This document shows positions 43,558 through 52,852 of a DNA stretch of 64,000 nucleotides, piece by piece. The stretch covers positions 1-64,000 of the forward strand of contig JAJZCW010000006.1 of the NCBI GenBank assembly GCA_021828865.1, given 5' to 3'. Numbering within the stretch: position 1 is the first letter of the stretch; every line of letters starts with the position of its first letter. Below the pieces are notes generated by a model, which saw only the letters and a list, made by a program, of their open reading frames with translations, did not search any database and had not been told where the DNA came from. Source of the DNA: Bacillota bacterium. GTDB lineage: Bacteria; Bacillota; Bacilli; Alicyclobacillales; SLC66. A program made the position numbers and the translations under genes.

Positions 43558-45837
43558 GTGCCAAACAAATCACTTATCCTGCTGGTCGATGATCGTCCGG
43601 ATAATTTACATGTGATGGTGTCTGTTTTGCGTGCTGTCTACCGTGTAAAAACTGCCACTAGTGGAATGATGGCTTTAGAACTCGCCGCAAGGGACGATAA
43701 ACCTGACTTGATTCTGCTCGATTTGATGATGCCTGAAATGGATGGGTACGAGGTGCTTCGTAGACTTCGAAGTCAAAATGAGACCAAGCATATCCCCGTG
43801 ATTTTTGTGACTGCTGATCATTCGATTGATAGTGAGCGTGTGGGACTAGAACTAGGTGTGGATGATTACCTGACTAAGCCCGTAGTGATACCAGTGCTTC
43901 TCGCCAGGGTGCAAAATGTACTGAAAAGAAAGCAGGATGAGCAGCAATTGCGCCTTTTTGCTCAGGTGGTAGAACAAACTCGCGAGGGAATCATCGTGAT
44001 GGACAAGGACGCGACGATTGTTTTTGCTAATCATGCATATAGGGAAATGATGGGTTATGAAGAGGCTGATTTACTGGGAAGTAATCCACGCATGCTTGTA
44101 TCCGGCAAATATGAAGAAGATTTCTTTTTGGAAATATGGTCGCAATTATTGGATTTAGGGTATTGGCAAGGGGAAATTTGGAATAGAAAAAAAGATGATT
44201 CGATCATTCCATTGTGGGTATCGATCAGCAAAGTAAAGAATGAGGATGATCATTTTGTTAATTACATAGGGATCACCATGGATCTTACCGAAAGGAAAAA
44301 ACTCGAAAATGAATTAACCTTTTTGGCGCATCATGATGCACTAACAGGACTACCCAATCGGACAGTACTCGAATCACATATTGAAATGGCAATGGCGAGG
44401 GCACGGCGTCAAAAGCAGTCTATTGCGATCGGTATTCTTGATTTGGATAATTTTAAGCCTGTGAATGATACGTATGGACACCCTGTTGGTGATCAGTTGC
44501 TTCAGACGATCGCCACGAGAATGCGCAACTCCCTGCGCGGGAATGACCTTCTGGTTCGCCTCGGTGGAGATGAGTTTGTTTTAGTGATTGAAGATTTCCA
44601 TTCTATTGAAGAGTTATCCCCACTCATGTCACGTTTGCAAACGGCGATTGAGTCTCCGATTCGTCTTCAAGCTATTGATACAGAAATCGATGTTGAAATC
44701 AATGCCAGTTTGGGTATGGTGGTATTTCCTGAGAAAGAAGGTGCTCCCGATTCGTTATTGCGTGAAGCCGATCAGATTCTGTATCAGGTAAAGGTGAAAA
44801 AAGGTAGGCGGGAGCGCTGGTGGGCGTTTAATGATGAGATCAAACTGGACGAGTATGAAGAAATCTTGCCGTATGGAAGTAAGGCCGCCAGATTACTAAA
44901 AGCCAACTCGAAAATCTTAGAAGTCCTTTTGCAGGATATGATGGTGCTGTTTGAAAAGGAAATCACCACCAGGTCAGGACTCGTCAATTTAATTCAGATG
45001 CTGACACCAGAACAGGTGCAGGCAGTATTAACATTGCAATGGAATCATTTGGATTTTATTTTCGAGCCAAGCCTACATGAAAAAGAGCATCGTGAAAAAG
45101 CGAAGGAACTTGGGCGCAGGCATGCCGCGAGCGGAGTCGATTGGCTTTGGGTATTTGAAATCTATAATTTGTGGATCATGTTAATCGGAGAAAGGTTTAT
45201 CTCGTATCGCTTACCATCATCTTTGGTTCGCATCTTGACCGATCGCTTATGGGTTGATGCAGAAGGGCAGGCTGCAGGATTTCATTATGTGGATTTGCAG
45301 CGGTGGGATGTCATCAATCAAATAGACTCTTTGGTTTGGAATATCAGTAAATTTACCGAATTGGCCAATCAAACGGTAAATCTGCTGGTGGAGCTTGACG
45401 ATGTGATGGCCGCCATCATAGGTAGACCGGATGATACAGGGAAGTTCGTTTATGAATTCGTGGCGGGACCCTTAAAGGAAGACTACGGGAAGGCGATTCA
45501 ATCAGGGGTGATCGTTCCAGCTAGCACACGATTAGATGATGTGAGTGGTAGAGGGACCACAGGAAGGGCATGGAGGTTTGGTACTATTCAAAGGGCGATG
45601 AACTACGCCACGGATGAAAGTGTTTCGCCCTGGCGCCAGTATGTGCTCGATCATCAGTTGCTTTCATCGGTGGCGATTCCTCTAGTGGCACCAAACGGGA
45701 AACCACACGCCGTTTTAAATCTTTTCAGCCACTATCCGGGTGCGCTTGCTTCTCCTTCGCAACACTCCATGATCGAGCATTTGCAGAAAATTCTCGGACT
45801 TGCACTTGAGCGAATTACGAGGTCTGAAGAATCATAG
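43558..45837 (+). CDS. Response regulator with PAS, GGDEF, helical sensor-like region and GAF
   Basis: A 759-residue cytoplasmic protein. The receiver domain has Asp55 in LILLDLMMPEMDGYE and Lys in DDYLTKPV. A PAS domain (about 135-245) leads to a GGDEF domain (LVRLGGDEFVLVI near residue 336) preceded by an RGND inhibitory site at the right spacing. A helical region (about 445-570) with TPEQVQAVLTLQWNHLDFIFEPSLH and LGRRHAASGVDWLWVFEIY resembles the globin/middle region of DosC-like cyclases; this is tentative. A GAF-like domain ends the protein. Phosphorylation by the adjacent kinase probably controls cyclic-di-GMP synthesis. Confidence 0.9.
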   Translation: MPNKSLILLVDDRPDNLHVMVSVLRAVYRVKTATSGMMALELAARDDKPDLILLDLMMPEMDGYEVLRRLRSQNETKHIPVIFVTADHSIDSERVGLELGVDDYLTKPVVIPVLLARVQNVLKRKQDEQQLRLFAQVVEQTREGIIVMDKDATIVFANHAYREMMGYEEADLLGSNPRMLVSGKYEEDFFLEIWSQLLDLGYWQGEIWNRKKDDSIIPLWVSISKVKNEDDHFVNYIGITMDLTERKKLENELTFLAHHDALTGLPNRTVLESHIEMAMARARRQKQSIAIGILDLDNFKPVNDTYGHPVGDQLLQTIATRMRNSLRGNDLLVRLGGDEFVLVIEDFHSIEELSPLMSRLQTAIESPIRLQAIDTEIDVEINASLGMVVFPEKEGAPDSLLREADQILYQVKVKKGRRERWWAFNDEIKLDEYEEILPYGSKAARLLKANSKILEVLLQDMMVLFEKEITTRSGLVNLIQMLTPEQVQAVLTLQWNHLDFIFEPSLHEKEHREKAKELGRRHAASGVDWLWVFEIYNLWIMLIGERFISYRLPSSLVRILTDRLWVDAEGQAAGFHYVDLQRWDVINQIDSLVWNISKFTELANQTVNLLVELDDVMAAIIGRPDDTGKFVYEFVAGPLKEDYGKAIQSGVIVPASTRLDDVSGRGTTGRAWRFGTIQRAMNYATDESVSPWRQYVLDHQLLSSVAIPLVAPNGKPHAVLNLFSHYPGALASPSQHSMIEHLQKILGLALERITRSEES

Positions 45838-45884
45838 TGAATAAGCAATTGCTTAAAAATATTCCTACCTGATGATAAGAGCAA

Positions 45885-45908
45885 AGCGCCAGAACGAGGT
45901 CTGGCGCT
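45885..45908. terminator. Hairpin terminator between convergent genes
   Basis: A perfect 9-bp stem AGCGCCAGA/TCTGGCGCT with an ACGAGG loop lies between the response regulator and cysK. The T run is weak on either side. Confidence 0.6.
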
Positions 45909-45927
45909 AATAGACACGGTCATCTTT

Positions 45928-46869
45928 TTATTCTACGTCGAAGAGTCCAGTGGACAGGTAGCGTTCTCCCGTATCCGGAAGTAATGCGACAATGGTTTTC
46001 CCTTTGTTTTCAGGGCGGCTGGCGATTATTTTAGCTGCGGCAATCGCTGCTCCTGAGGATATGCCAACCAGAATGCCCTCTGTTTTGGCAAGTGTCCTAG
46101 CAGCTTCATAAGCGTCTTCATTGCTGATTTTGAGCACCTCATCGTACACGTTGGTATTTAATGTGCTGGGAACAAATCCAGCGCCAATGCCTTGAATCTT
46201 GTGAGGACCTGGATTGCCGCCAGATAATACAGGGGAATTTTCTGGTTCCACTGCAATCACCTGAAGGGTGGGGTTATGAGCCTTCAGCACTTCACCTACA
46301 CCGGTGATGGTCCCCCCGGTGCCAATCCCGCTGATAAAGATGTCCACGCGTCCCTCGGTGTCTTCCCAAATCTCCTTTGCGGTAGTTTGACGATGCATTT
46401 CAGGATTAGCGGGATTTTCGAACTGTTGGGGGATATAGGCTTCAGAAATTTCATTTTTTAATTCTTGCGCCTTCGCGATGGCGCCCTTCATTCCTTTTGC
46501 ACCTTCTGTTAGCACGAGATCTGCTCCAAGGGCGTGTAACATGCTGCGCCGCTCTACGCTCATCGTTTCTGGCATACAAAGGATGCAATGATATCCTTTT
46601 GCTGCCGCAACAAATGCTAGTGCAATACCGGTGTTTCCGCTTGTTGGTTCAATAATGGTGGTGACGCCAGGGGTAATCTGGCCTTTTTTTTCAGCATCTT
46701 CGATCATCGCAAGACCAATGCGGTCTTTGACGCTGCCTAGCGGATTGAAGTACTCTAATTTGGCAAGCACCTCACTGCCTGTTTCTTTACTGACGTGTTG
46801 GAGCCGAATTAGTGGGGTATTGCCTATCAATTCTGTGATATTTGTGGCAATTTTAGGGCGAGCTTTCAT
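45928..46869 (-). CDS. cysK: Cysteine synthase (O-acetylserine sulfhydrylase)
   Basis: About 313 residues. The PLP lysine is in [14 protein letters not shown], with [44 protein letters not shown] and [11 protein letters not shown] typical of CysK. It makes cysteine from O-acetylserine and sulfide. The ATG at 46881 abuts the AGAAGG site with no spacing, so the next ATG at 46869 is chosen, although its spacing of 12 is long. It is divergent from the Rrf2 gene, whose CymR relatives regulate cysK in Bacillus. Confidence 0.95.
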   Translation of the reverse strand: MKARPKIATNITELIGNTPLIRLQHVSKETGSEVLAKLEYFNPLGSVKDRIGLAMIEDAEKKGQITPGVTTIIEPTSGNTGIALAFVAAAKGYHCILCMPETMSVERRSMLHALGADLVLTEGAKGMKGAIAKAQELKNEISEAYIPQQFENPANPEMHRQTTAKEIWEDTEGRVDIFISGIGTGGTITGVGEVLKAHNPTLQVIAVEPENSPVLSGGNPGPHKIQGIGAGFVPSTLNTNVYDEVLKISNEDAYEAARTLAKTEGILVGISSGAAIAAAKIIASRPENKGKTIVALLPDTGERYLSTGLFDVE

Positions 46870-47007
46870 GATAATTGCCATCCTTCTTTCTTTTTATTAT
46901 AGTAATCATATGTGTTTAGTGCGATTATCTATATTGTACGGGAAATGATATGAAATGTATAGTATAATCGTGAGTTTACGCGTAAATAAGGAAGGAAGTT
47001 AGGTCAG
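46870..47007. promoter_or_regulatory. Divergent promoter region of cysK and cymR
   Basis: A 138-base AT-rich gap holds sites for both directions. For cymR, TTGTAC followed 18 bases later by TATAGT, overlapping TATAAT, are candidate -35 and -10 elements. In Bacillus CymR represses cysteine genes, so operator sites are expected here, but I cannot define one by eye. Confidence 0.45.
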
Positions 47008-47421
47008 ATGAAAATTTCAACGAAAGGCCGGTATGGACTGATGCTGTTGGTGGATCTGGCTGCAAATGAATCATCGGGAGAGCCGATCTCGTTAAAATCG
47101 ATTGCTGAACGGCAAGGTTTATCTGACCATTATCTGGAACAGCTGATTGCTCCCCTTCGCAATTTAGGATTAGTACGTAGTGTTCGCGGCGCACGCGGCG
47201 GATATGTACTTGATAGGTCGAGTTCAGAAATTCGTATCAGTGAAGTTTTGTCTACTCTTGAAGGCCCCATTACACTAGTAGATGAGGACATTGAGGATGG
47301 GCTCGGAGATTTTTGGGATCGATTGCAGGGTAGTATATTAGCCGTGCTCAACTCGACCACCCTTCAGGACCTTGTCGAAATTAGGGAAAAGAGCACGGGG
47401 AACTTCATGTATTATATATAA
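47008..47421 (+). CDS. cymR: Rrf2 family regulator, CymR-like
   Basis: A 137-residue winged-helix protein. MKISTKGRYGLMLLVDLA, SIAERQGLSDHYLEQLIAPLRNLGLVRSVRGARGGY and ISEVLSTLEGP are Rrf2 signatures. It has no cysteine at all, so it cannot bind an Fe-S cluster as IscR or NsrR do. That, and its place between cysK and cysH, supports CymR, the cysteine regulator that acts through a complex with CysK in Bacillus. It probably controls the flanking sulfur genes. Confidence 0.88.
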   Translation: MKISTKGRYGLMLLVDLAANESSGEPISLKSIAERQGLSDHYLEQLIAPLRNLGLVRSVRGARGGYVLDRSSSEIRISEVLSTLEGPITLVDEDIEDGLGDFWDRLQGSILAVLNSTTLQDLVEIREKSTGNFMYYI

Positions 47422-47442
47422 AGTTGTCATCCCCATTTTGCA

Positions 47443-47479
47443 ACACCCGGATGGTTAAAAATTTGGGTGTATTTTTTTT
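47443..47479 (+). terminator. Terminator after cymR
   Basis: ACACCC pairs with GGGTGT around a 16-base AT-rich loop, followed by A and eight T. It suggests cysH has its own promoter or is read through. Confidence 0.6.
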
Positions 47480-47546
47480 CTCAATCTTAAGAAGGTTTAA
47501 AGCTTTAGGTTATAAACTGTTTTCATTCGTAAACAGGAGGTTAGTG

Positions 47547-48245
47547 ATGAACAAATTAGTCATGCCTTTACCGCAAATTGAACAATTGGCTGCAGAATAC
47601 GAACAAGCCAAACCGGAGGTGATTTTGCGAAAAGCATTTGAAACACTTCCCAATATCACCTTTGCCTGTTCTTTTGGAGCAGAAGACATGGTACTGATGG
47701 ACATGATCATGAACGTTCAACCAGATGCGCAAATGTTTTATTTGGATACCGATCTTTTGTTTTCCGAAACCTATGCACTTCGAGAGGAAGCCATTCGCCG
47801 CTATGGATTCATGTATCTGACACAGGTCCGACCTGCGCTCTCCCTTGCCGAACAGTCAGAGCAGTACGGGCATGAGCTTTGGGCGAAACAACCTGACGTC
47901 TGTTGTATTTTACGAAAAGTAAACTCACTATCTGATCATCTACATAAATTTCAGGCTTGGATTACAGGAATTCGAAGGGAACAGGCAGTGACCAGGGCCA
48001 ACGCCCAAGTCTTCGAATGGGATCAGAAATTTGAAATGGTGAAAGTCAATCCTCTCGCAACTTGGACGAATGATCAAGTGTGGAACTATATTCGAACTCA
48101 TCATGTGCCATATAACCCGCTGCATGACAATGGATATCCCAGTATCGGTTGCATTCATTGCACGCGTCCCGTCAAGGACGGTGAAGATCCGAGAAGCGGA
48201 AGATGGTCAGGTCATGAAAAAACGGAATGCGGATTGCATCACTAA
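47547..48245 (+). CDS. cysH: Phosphoadenylyl/adenylyl-sulfate reductase
   Basis: A 232-residue enzyme reducing APS (or PAPS) to sulfite with thioredoxin. FACSFGAEDMVLMDMI, YLDTDLLFSETYAL and GIRREQAVTRA form the nucleotide site; the paired cysteines in KQPDVCCILRKVN and GCIHCTRPV are the [4Fe-4S] ligands typical of the APS-using branch; the C-terminal ECGLHH holds the catalytic Cys. No APS kinase is seen in the window, which agrees with direct APS use. ATG 47547 follows CAGGAGG; the longer frame from 47424 runs through the terminator. Confidence 0.95.
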   Translation: MNKLVMPLPQIEQLAAEYEQAKPEVILRKAFETLPNITFACSFGAEDMVLMDMIMNVQPDAQMFYLDTDLLFSETYALREEAIRRYGFMYLTQVRPALSLAEQSEQYGHELWAKQPDVCCILRKVNSLSDHLHKFQAWITGIRREQAVTRANAQVFEWDQKFEMVKVNPLATWTNDQVWNYIRTHHVPYNPLHDNGYPSIGCIHCTRPVKDGEDPRSGRWSGHEKTECGLHH

Positions 48246-48283
48246 TGGCATAAACACATTTGTGTTTAGAAAGGGGAAAATCC

Positions 48284-49447
48284 ATGTCGACCAATCTGCG
48301 TCCAGGTCGTCCATCGCTTGTGAACCGATGGATTCATGATCACCTTCATGATTTTACAGTTGAGAATATTGACAAATTGCCGAAGATTCCGCTAACAGAA
48401 CGTTCACTTTCTGATTTAGAGATGATCGGTACAGGCGTTTTTTCTCCACTCACAGGATTTGTGGGTCATGAGGACTGGAAAAGCATACTGGACACTATGC
48501 GCCTAAAAGATGGAACACCGTGGCCGATCCCAATTAGTCTTCCAGTGTCAGAGACAAGTGCTGATAAGATCGATGTGGGAAAGCCAGCTGCACTCACCGA
48601 TACAGTGGGCAACATCTTTGGCATTATTGAAGTGACGGAAATCTACCAACCGGATAAAGTGCAAGAAGCAAGCGCGGTGTATCGAACCACAGATGTTGCG
48701 CACCCCGGCGTCCAAAAGCTGATGGAGAGCGGTCCTCTCTATGTAGCAGGACCAATCTTATTGGTGAATCGGATACGGAGAAAGGCGTTTGCGGAATTTT
48801 ATTTTGATCCCAAAGAGGTTAGAGAAGAATTCGATAGACGTAATTGGCGAACTATTGTTGGCTTCCAAACGAGAAATCCTATTCACCGCGCCCATGAATA
48901 CATTCAAAAGTCTGCGCTGGAAATTGTGGATGGATTATTCTTAAACCCGCTAGTAGGAGAAACAAAGGCGGATGATATTCCTGCTTCAGTAAGGATGCGG
49001 AGTTATCAAGCGCTTTTGGCGTACTATTATCCAAAAGACCGTGTATTTTTGGGCGTATATCCTGCGGCAATGAGATATGCGGGGCCAAGAGAGGCCATAT
49101 TGCACGCATTGGCAAGAAGGAACTATGGCTGTACGCATTTTGTGGTGGGTCGGGATCACGCAGGTGTAGGCAATTATTATGGTACGTATGATGCCCAGAA
49201 AATCTTTGATCATTTTGATGTGGGTGAGTTGGGGATTACGCCACTTTTTTTTGAGAATAGTTTCTACTGTGAAAAATGCGATGGAATGGCATCTGACAAA
49301 ACCTGCTCCCATGAACCGCATTTTCGTCATATTCTCTCAGGAACCAAAGTGCGGCAACTATTGCGAAACGGACAACGTCCTTCTTCGAAATTTACTCGGC
49401 CCGAGGTTGCCGATATTCTGATTGATGGATTGGCAAACAACGAGTAA
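48284..49447 (+). CDS. sat: Sulfate adenylyltransferase
   Basis: A 387-residue single-domain ATP sulfurylase making APS from ATP and sulfate. Motifs are [36 protein letters not shown] and [18 protein letters not shown]. The [16 protein letters not shown] segment is the zinc site of the bacterial/archaeal Sat type. ATG 48284 follows GAAAGGGG. It is 38 bases after cysH and forms an assimilatory cysH-sat pair. An APS kinase domain is absent. Confidence 0.96.
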   Translation: MSTNLRPGRPSLVNRWIHDHLHDFTVENIDKLPKIPLTERSLSDLEMIGTGVFSPLTGFVGHEDWKSILDTMRLKDGTPWPIPISLPVSETSADKIDVGKPAALTDTVGNIFGIIEVTEIYQPDKVQEASAVYRTTDVAHPGVQKLMESGPLYVAGPILLVNRIRRKAFAEFYFDPKEVREEFDRRNWRTIVGFQTRNPIHRAHEYIQKSALEIVDGLFLNPLVGETKADDIPASVRMRSYQALLAYYYPKDRVFLGVYPAAMRYAGPREAILHALARRNYGCTHFVVGRDHAGVGNYYGTYDAQKIFDHFDVGELGITPLFFENSFYCEKCDGMASDKTCSHEPHFRHILSGTKVRQLLRNGQRPSSKFTRPEVADILIDGLANNE

Positions 49448-49458
49448 CTACTGTGGTT

Positions 49459-49518
49459 GACAAAGAGCTAAAAATAAGGACATGCACGCTTGCACATCCT
49501 TATTTTTAGCTCTTTGTC
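49459..49518. terminator. Large hairpin between sat and the PAS-GGDEF gene
   Basis: A 22-bp perfect stem begins GACAAAGAGC and ends with AATAAGGA. Inside it a further nine pairs with two mismatches can form, leaving a CGCT loop. It separates convergent genes and includes A5/T5 tracts, so it may be a bidirectional terminator, though it is unusually long. Confidence 0.7.
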
Positions 49519-49532
49519 ACGAAAATGGGTAG

Positions 49533-50420
49533 CTATCTATCAAAGGGGAATGACACGCATCCGCCTCCATTTTGTTTGGCGTGATACATAGCAAGATCAG
49601 CGTGATGATAGAGCGTCTCGAATGTATCCGTGGGTTCATTAGAAATGGCTATACCGATACTGGCTCCCACTGAAACGACAATCGTATCAGTGGTGATGGG
49701 GGCCGTGATCTGTGACAGAATTTGGTCACTAAGATCTGATAAGGTGGAAACCGGAATATCAGCTTCCATGATGAGTAAAAACTCATCTCCTCCCAGGCGA
49801 GCCAGTTCGTCACTGGGACGAATTACTTGTTGTAAGCGAGTAGTAACCGTTTTTAAGACGAAATCTCCAATATCATGGCCAAATTGATCGTTGATCGACT
49901 TAAATCTGTCAAGGTCAATTAGCATCAAGAAAAGTGGAGTCCTGCTTAACTGGGCAGACCATGTTTGATATCGAGAATTCAAATAGGAGCGATTGTAGGC
50001 ACCTGTTAAACTGTCATGAAACGCAAGATGCTGCCATTTATCCAATTCGATATTCACTTCGTGTATATCGACAAAGTGTGCGACATAATAAATTTCTTCA
50101 GTATCAGGATGAACTACCCGAGAGATTTGCAACCATTCCGCGTAAACTTCGCCATTCTTTCTACGATTCCATATTCGTCCCTGCCATGCGCCATTTTGCA
50201 ACAATATGGACCACATCGCCTGGTAAAAGTCAAGGTCTTGCCTTCCCGATTGCAGGATCCTGGGATTTTTTCCGACTACCTCTGAAGCAGTGTACCCCGT
50301 TATGCGGGTAAATGCATCATTCACCCGTAGTATGGTGGCATTTTCATCTGTAATGGTGATGGCCATTCCGGTGTAAAAGGCTAATTTTTCAATTTCAGAA
50401 TAATGATCAGTCATCTTCAT
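49533..50420 (-). CDS. PAS-GGDEF diguanylate cyclase
   Basis: A 295-residue cytoplasmic protein. A PAS domain (about 5-125: ITDENATILRVNDAFTRITG) is joined to a GGDEF domain with ELARLGGDEFLLIM. RPSD lies five residues before GGDEF, a good inhibitory I-site, so product inhibition is likely. It makes cyclic di-GMP in response to whatever the PAS domain senses. A second ATG two codons in (50414) is equally plausible as start, since AGGT directly abuts the first. It is divergent from the ArsR-type regulator. Confidence 0.92.
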   Translation of the reverse strand: MKMTDHYSEIEKLAFYTGMAITITDENATILRVNDAFTRITGYTASEVVGKNPRILQSGRQDLDFYQAMWSILLQNGAWQGRIWNRRKNGEVYAEWLQISRVVHPDTEEIYYVAHFVDIHEVNIELDKWQHLAFHDSLTGAYNRSYLNSRYQTWSAQLSRTPLFLMLIDLDRFKSINDQFGHDIGDFVLKTVTTRLQQVIRPSDELARLGGDEFLLIMEADIPVSTLSDLSDQILSQITAPITTDTIVVSVGASIGIAISNEPTDTFETLYHHADLAMYHAKQNGGGCVSFPFDR

Positions 50421-50591
50421 ACCTGACTTTCATGGTTGCTGACTATATTATTTAAAAAACATGCGGGGTATACATAGGTTGACAATTTTATAGCATCATT
50501 CTACCATAAAATTCGTGCCATTAAATCTATGAATATATGCGAATTTATGTGTTATTATATTCAAAAATTCAAATATACGGAGGTGAAGGAC

Positions 50592-50906
50592 GTGATCGAT
50601 TTTAAGGCAGAGCTTTTTAAGTCGATGGGCCATCCTACTCGGTTGCGCATTTTAGAACTGCTTCGTACCGGCGAAATGACGGTGAGTGAACTGCAACAAA
50701 ACCTTGAGATCGACGCTTCCTCAGTGTCTCAACAACTTTCATTGATGCGCACGCGGCAGTTGGTCAATGCAAGGAAGCAGGGGACAAACGTATATTACAA
50801 AGTTAGGGATCCTTTAATCTTCGAAATGATGGATATTGCGCGGGAGATATTCCAAAATCATGTCGAAAGCATGCAATCCATGCTGGACGATGAAGAATCG
50901 AAGTAA
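50592..50906 (+). CDS. ArsR family winged-helix regulator
   Basis: A 104-residue regulator: KSMGHPTRLRILELLRTGEMTVSELQQNLEIDASSVSQQLSLMRTRQLVNARKQG is a typical ArsR helix-turn-helix and wing. It contains no cysteine, so a thiol-based metal or persulfide sensor of the classic type is unlikely. GTG 50592 follows GGAGGTGA; the longer frame from 50529 has no site. It lies 40 bases upstream of the first gene of the Ehr-type cluster on the same strand and is the obvious candidate regulator for it. Confidence 0.88.
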   Translation: MIDFKAELFKSMGHPTRLRILELLRTGEMTVSELQQNLEIDASSVSQQLSLMRTRQLVNARKQGTNVYYKVRDPLIFEMMDIAREIFQNHVESMQSMLDDEESK

Positions 50907-50946
50907 GACATACATAGTTTAGGTGTAGGAAAGAGAAGGGATAGAC

Positions 50947-52833
50947 TTGTTAATCATCATTCTTGTTGCAATCGGTATCGGGATTTCCCTTTTAGCGGCA
51001 AAGCCAAAGACTTCGAAACGATTGACACTCATATTCAGTGCAATACTGGTGATGGTCGCCATCTTGGCGTTATGGATGCCTCGCAGTTTGGCGGTGAATG
51101 GCCCTTATTTTGAGTTGAATCCTTTGCGTGATTGGTTTTTGCTGATTCTTGGAATCGTGTCCACTGCCGCAACGTGGTTCCGATTTGGCTATCTACAACA
51201 TGATGAGCAGGCGACCTCTTTTTGGTTGCCGCTTTTTTTAGTGAGCATGCTTGGCGTGATCAGCGCGAATGATGTGTGGCTGTTTATGACGGCATGGGAA
51301 TTGATGAGCATCACTTCCTTCTTCCTCGTCATTGTGCATCATGATCGGCCTGGTGTTTTGAATGCAGGATATATCTACCTTGTCATGTCACAGCTCAGTG
51401 CCATGCTGATATTGTCAGGGCTTCTCTTGATGGCGACATCGTTGCATTCAACGAGTTTTGCCGTTTTTGCAGCGAGTGCCCACATGCTGGCTCCGGGAAT
51501 CAAGGACTTTGTATTTGCGCTACTCGGGCTTGGATTTGCGATAAAAAGCGGCATAGTGCCCTTTCATATTTGGTTGCCGCGCGCACATCCCATTGCTCCT
51601 GCTCCAGTCTCGGGGCTCATGTCTGGTGCGATGATCAAGCTTGGTGTGTTTGGCGTCACCCAATTTCTCCTGATGGATCTTGGCAAAACCAGCGTGATAT
51701 GGCCGTTTTTGCTGCTGGTGTTTGGAGCTGTTTCGAGTTTGCTTGGCGTGCTGTACGCGTTGATGGAGCACGATTTGAAGCGTCTACTGGCGTTTCACAG
51801 TATCGAAAATATAGGTATCATTTTTCTGGGGCTGGGAGTCATGGGGCTTGGCATCGATTGGCATCGTCCTCTCCTCGAGGCAATGGGCATGATCGCCGCA
51901 TTATTTCACACGATGAATCATGCGATTTTTAAGAGCCAATTGTTTCTGGTCGCGGGAGCGGTGGAACAACATACCGGCACGCTGGATGCAGACCGTCTGG
52001 GAGGACTGATTCGCACCATTCCGGGCATCACCATCGGATTTTTAGCGGGGTCCATGGCGATTAGCGCATTGCCGCCATTTAATGGGTTTGTCAGCGAATG
52101 GATCACTTTTCGGGGATTGCTGAATGTGGTCAGCGGATCCTTGGGATGGTGGACGGTATTTGGACTCGTGTTGGTACTGGTGTTGGCCATGACAGGAGCG
52201 CTTGCAGGCATGTGCTTTGTCAAGGCATCTGGCGTTATTTTTCTTGGTGAACCGCGTGAACCAGTGAGTCATACGCGGCTTCCCCGCAGTATGACATGGC
52301 CGATTATGATGATGGCACTACTTTGTCTCGTGCTTGGCATAGATCCCTATTTGGCCATCCGAGCGATCACTTCCATTCAACCGGGGCTAATCCTCAACGA
52401 ATCGCCGCAGCTGGTCCCTGTGCATGCGATGCAGACTGGATTTCTCCTTCTCCTCCTTATCATTGTGGTTGGGTGGTTGTCCCGTTTTTGGAAAGTGCGC
52501 AAAGTGCCTCGATGGAGTTGTGGACGGGTGCCTGACGCCACCATGCAATTCACTTCTGCCTCCTTTACCAAGTCAGTGAGGACTACGCTTGCCGTAATCT
52601 ATCGACCGCATAGGAACCTTGATCGAATTGGCACCTATGCCAACTATTTTCCCGAACGATTGCTTTATAAGGGGGGGACAAGCCCCATTTGGGAACGGTA
52701 TCTTTATCAACCGGGCTATCGCCTGGTTTGGCGGCTATCCCAATACAGCACAAAACTTCAAGCGGGACCCGTTAGGCTGTACTTATTGTATCTGCTAGGT
52801 ACCATCGGCATCCTGCTTCTGTTATTACACTGA
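50947..52833 (+). CDS. hyfB: Proton-translocating subunit, HyfB/NuoL-like
   Basis: A 628-residue membrane protein with about 15 helices. ANDVWLFMTAWELMSITSFFLV, the KSGIVPFHIWLPRAHPIAPAPVSGLMSG segment, LKRLLAFHSIENIGII and NHAIFKSQLFLVAGA are the quinone-antiporter family motifs with their key Glu, Lys and His residues. It resembles HyfB/HycC of hydrogenases 3 and 4. The C-terminal part (about 510-600) resembles the HycC extension. It starts with TTG after AGAAGGG. It should be one of two antiporter-like subunits that move protons or sodium. Confidence 0.9.
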   Translation: MLIIILVAIGIGISLLAAKPKTSKRLTLIFSAILVMVAILALWMPRSLAVNGPYFELNPLRDWFLLILGIVSTAATWFRFGYLQHDEQATSFWLPLFLVSMLGVISANDVWLFMTAWELMSITSFFLVIVHHDRPGVLNAGYIYLVMSQLSAMLILSGLLLMATSLHSTSFAVFAASAHMLAPGIKDFVFALLGLGFAIKSGIVPFHIWLPRAHPIAPAPVSGLMSGAMIKLGVFGVTQFLLMDLGKTSVIWPFLLLVFGAVSSLLGVLYALMEHDLKRLLAFHSIENIGIIFLGLGVMGLGIDWHRPLLEAMGMIAALFHTMNHAIFKSQLFLVAGAVEQHTGTLDADRLGGLIRTIPGITIGFLAGSMAISALPPFNGFVSEWITFRGLLNVVSGSLGWWTVFGLVLVLVLAMTGALAGMCFVKASGVIFLGEPREPVSHTRLPRSMTWPIMMMALLCLVLGIDPYLAIRAITSIQPGLILNESPQLVPVHAMQTGFLLLLLIIVVGWLSRFWKVRKVPRWSCGRVPDATMQFTSASFTKSVRTTLAVIYRPHRNLDRIGTYANYFPERLLYKGGTSPIWERYLYQPGYRLVWRLSQYSTKLQAGPVRLYLLYLLGTIGILLLLLH

Positions 52834-52852
52834 GAGGGGGTTGGTACAGAAC

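Noticed and set aside
46276-46461. Plus-strand frames opposite cysK
   Set aside because: They are shadows of a well-identified gene without their own signals.
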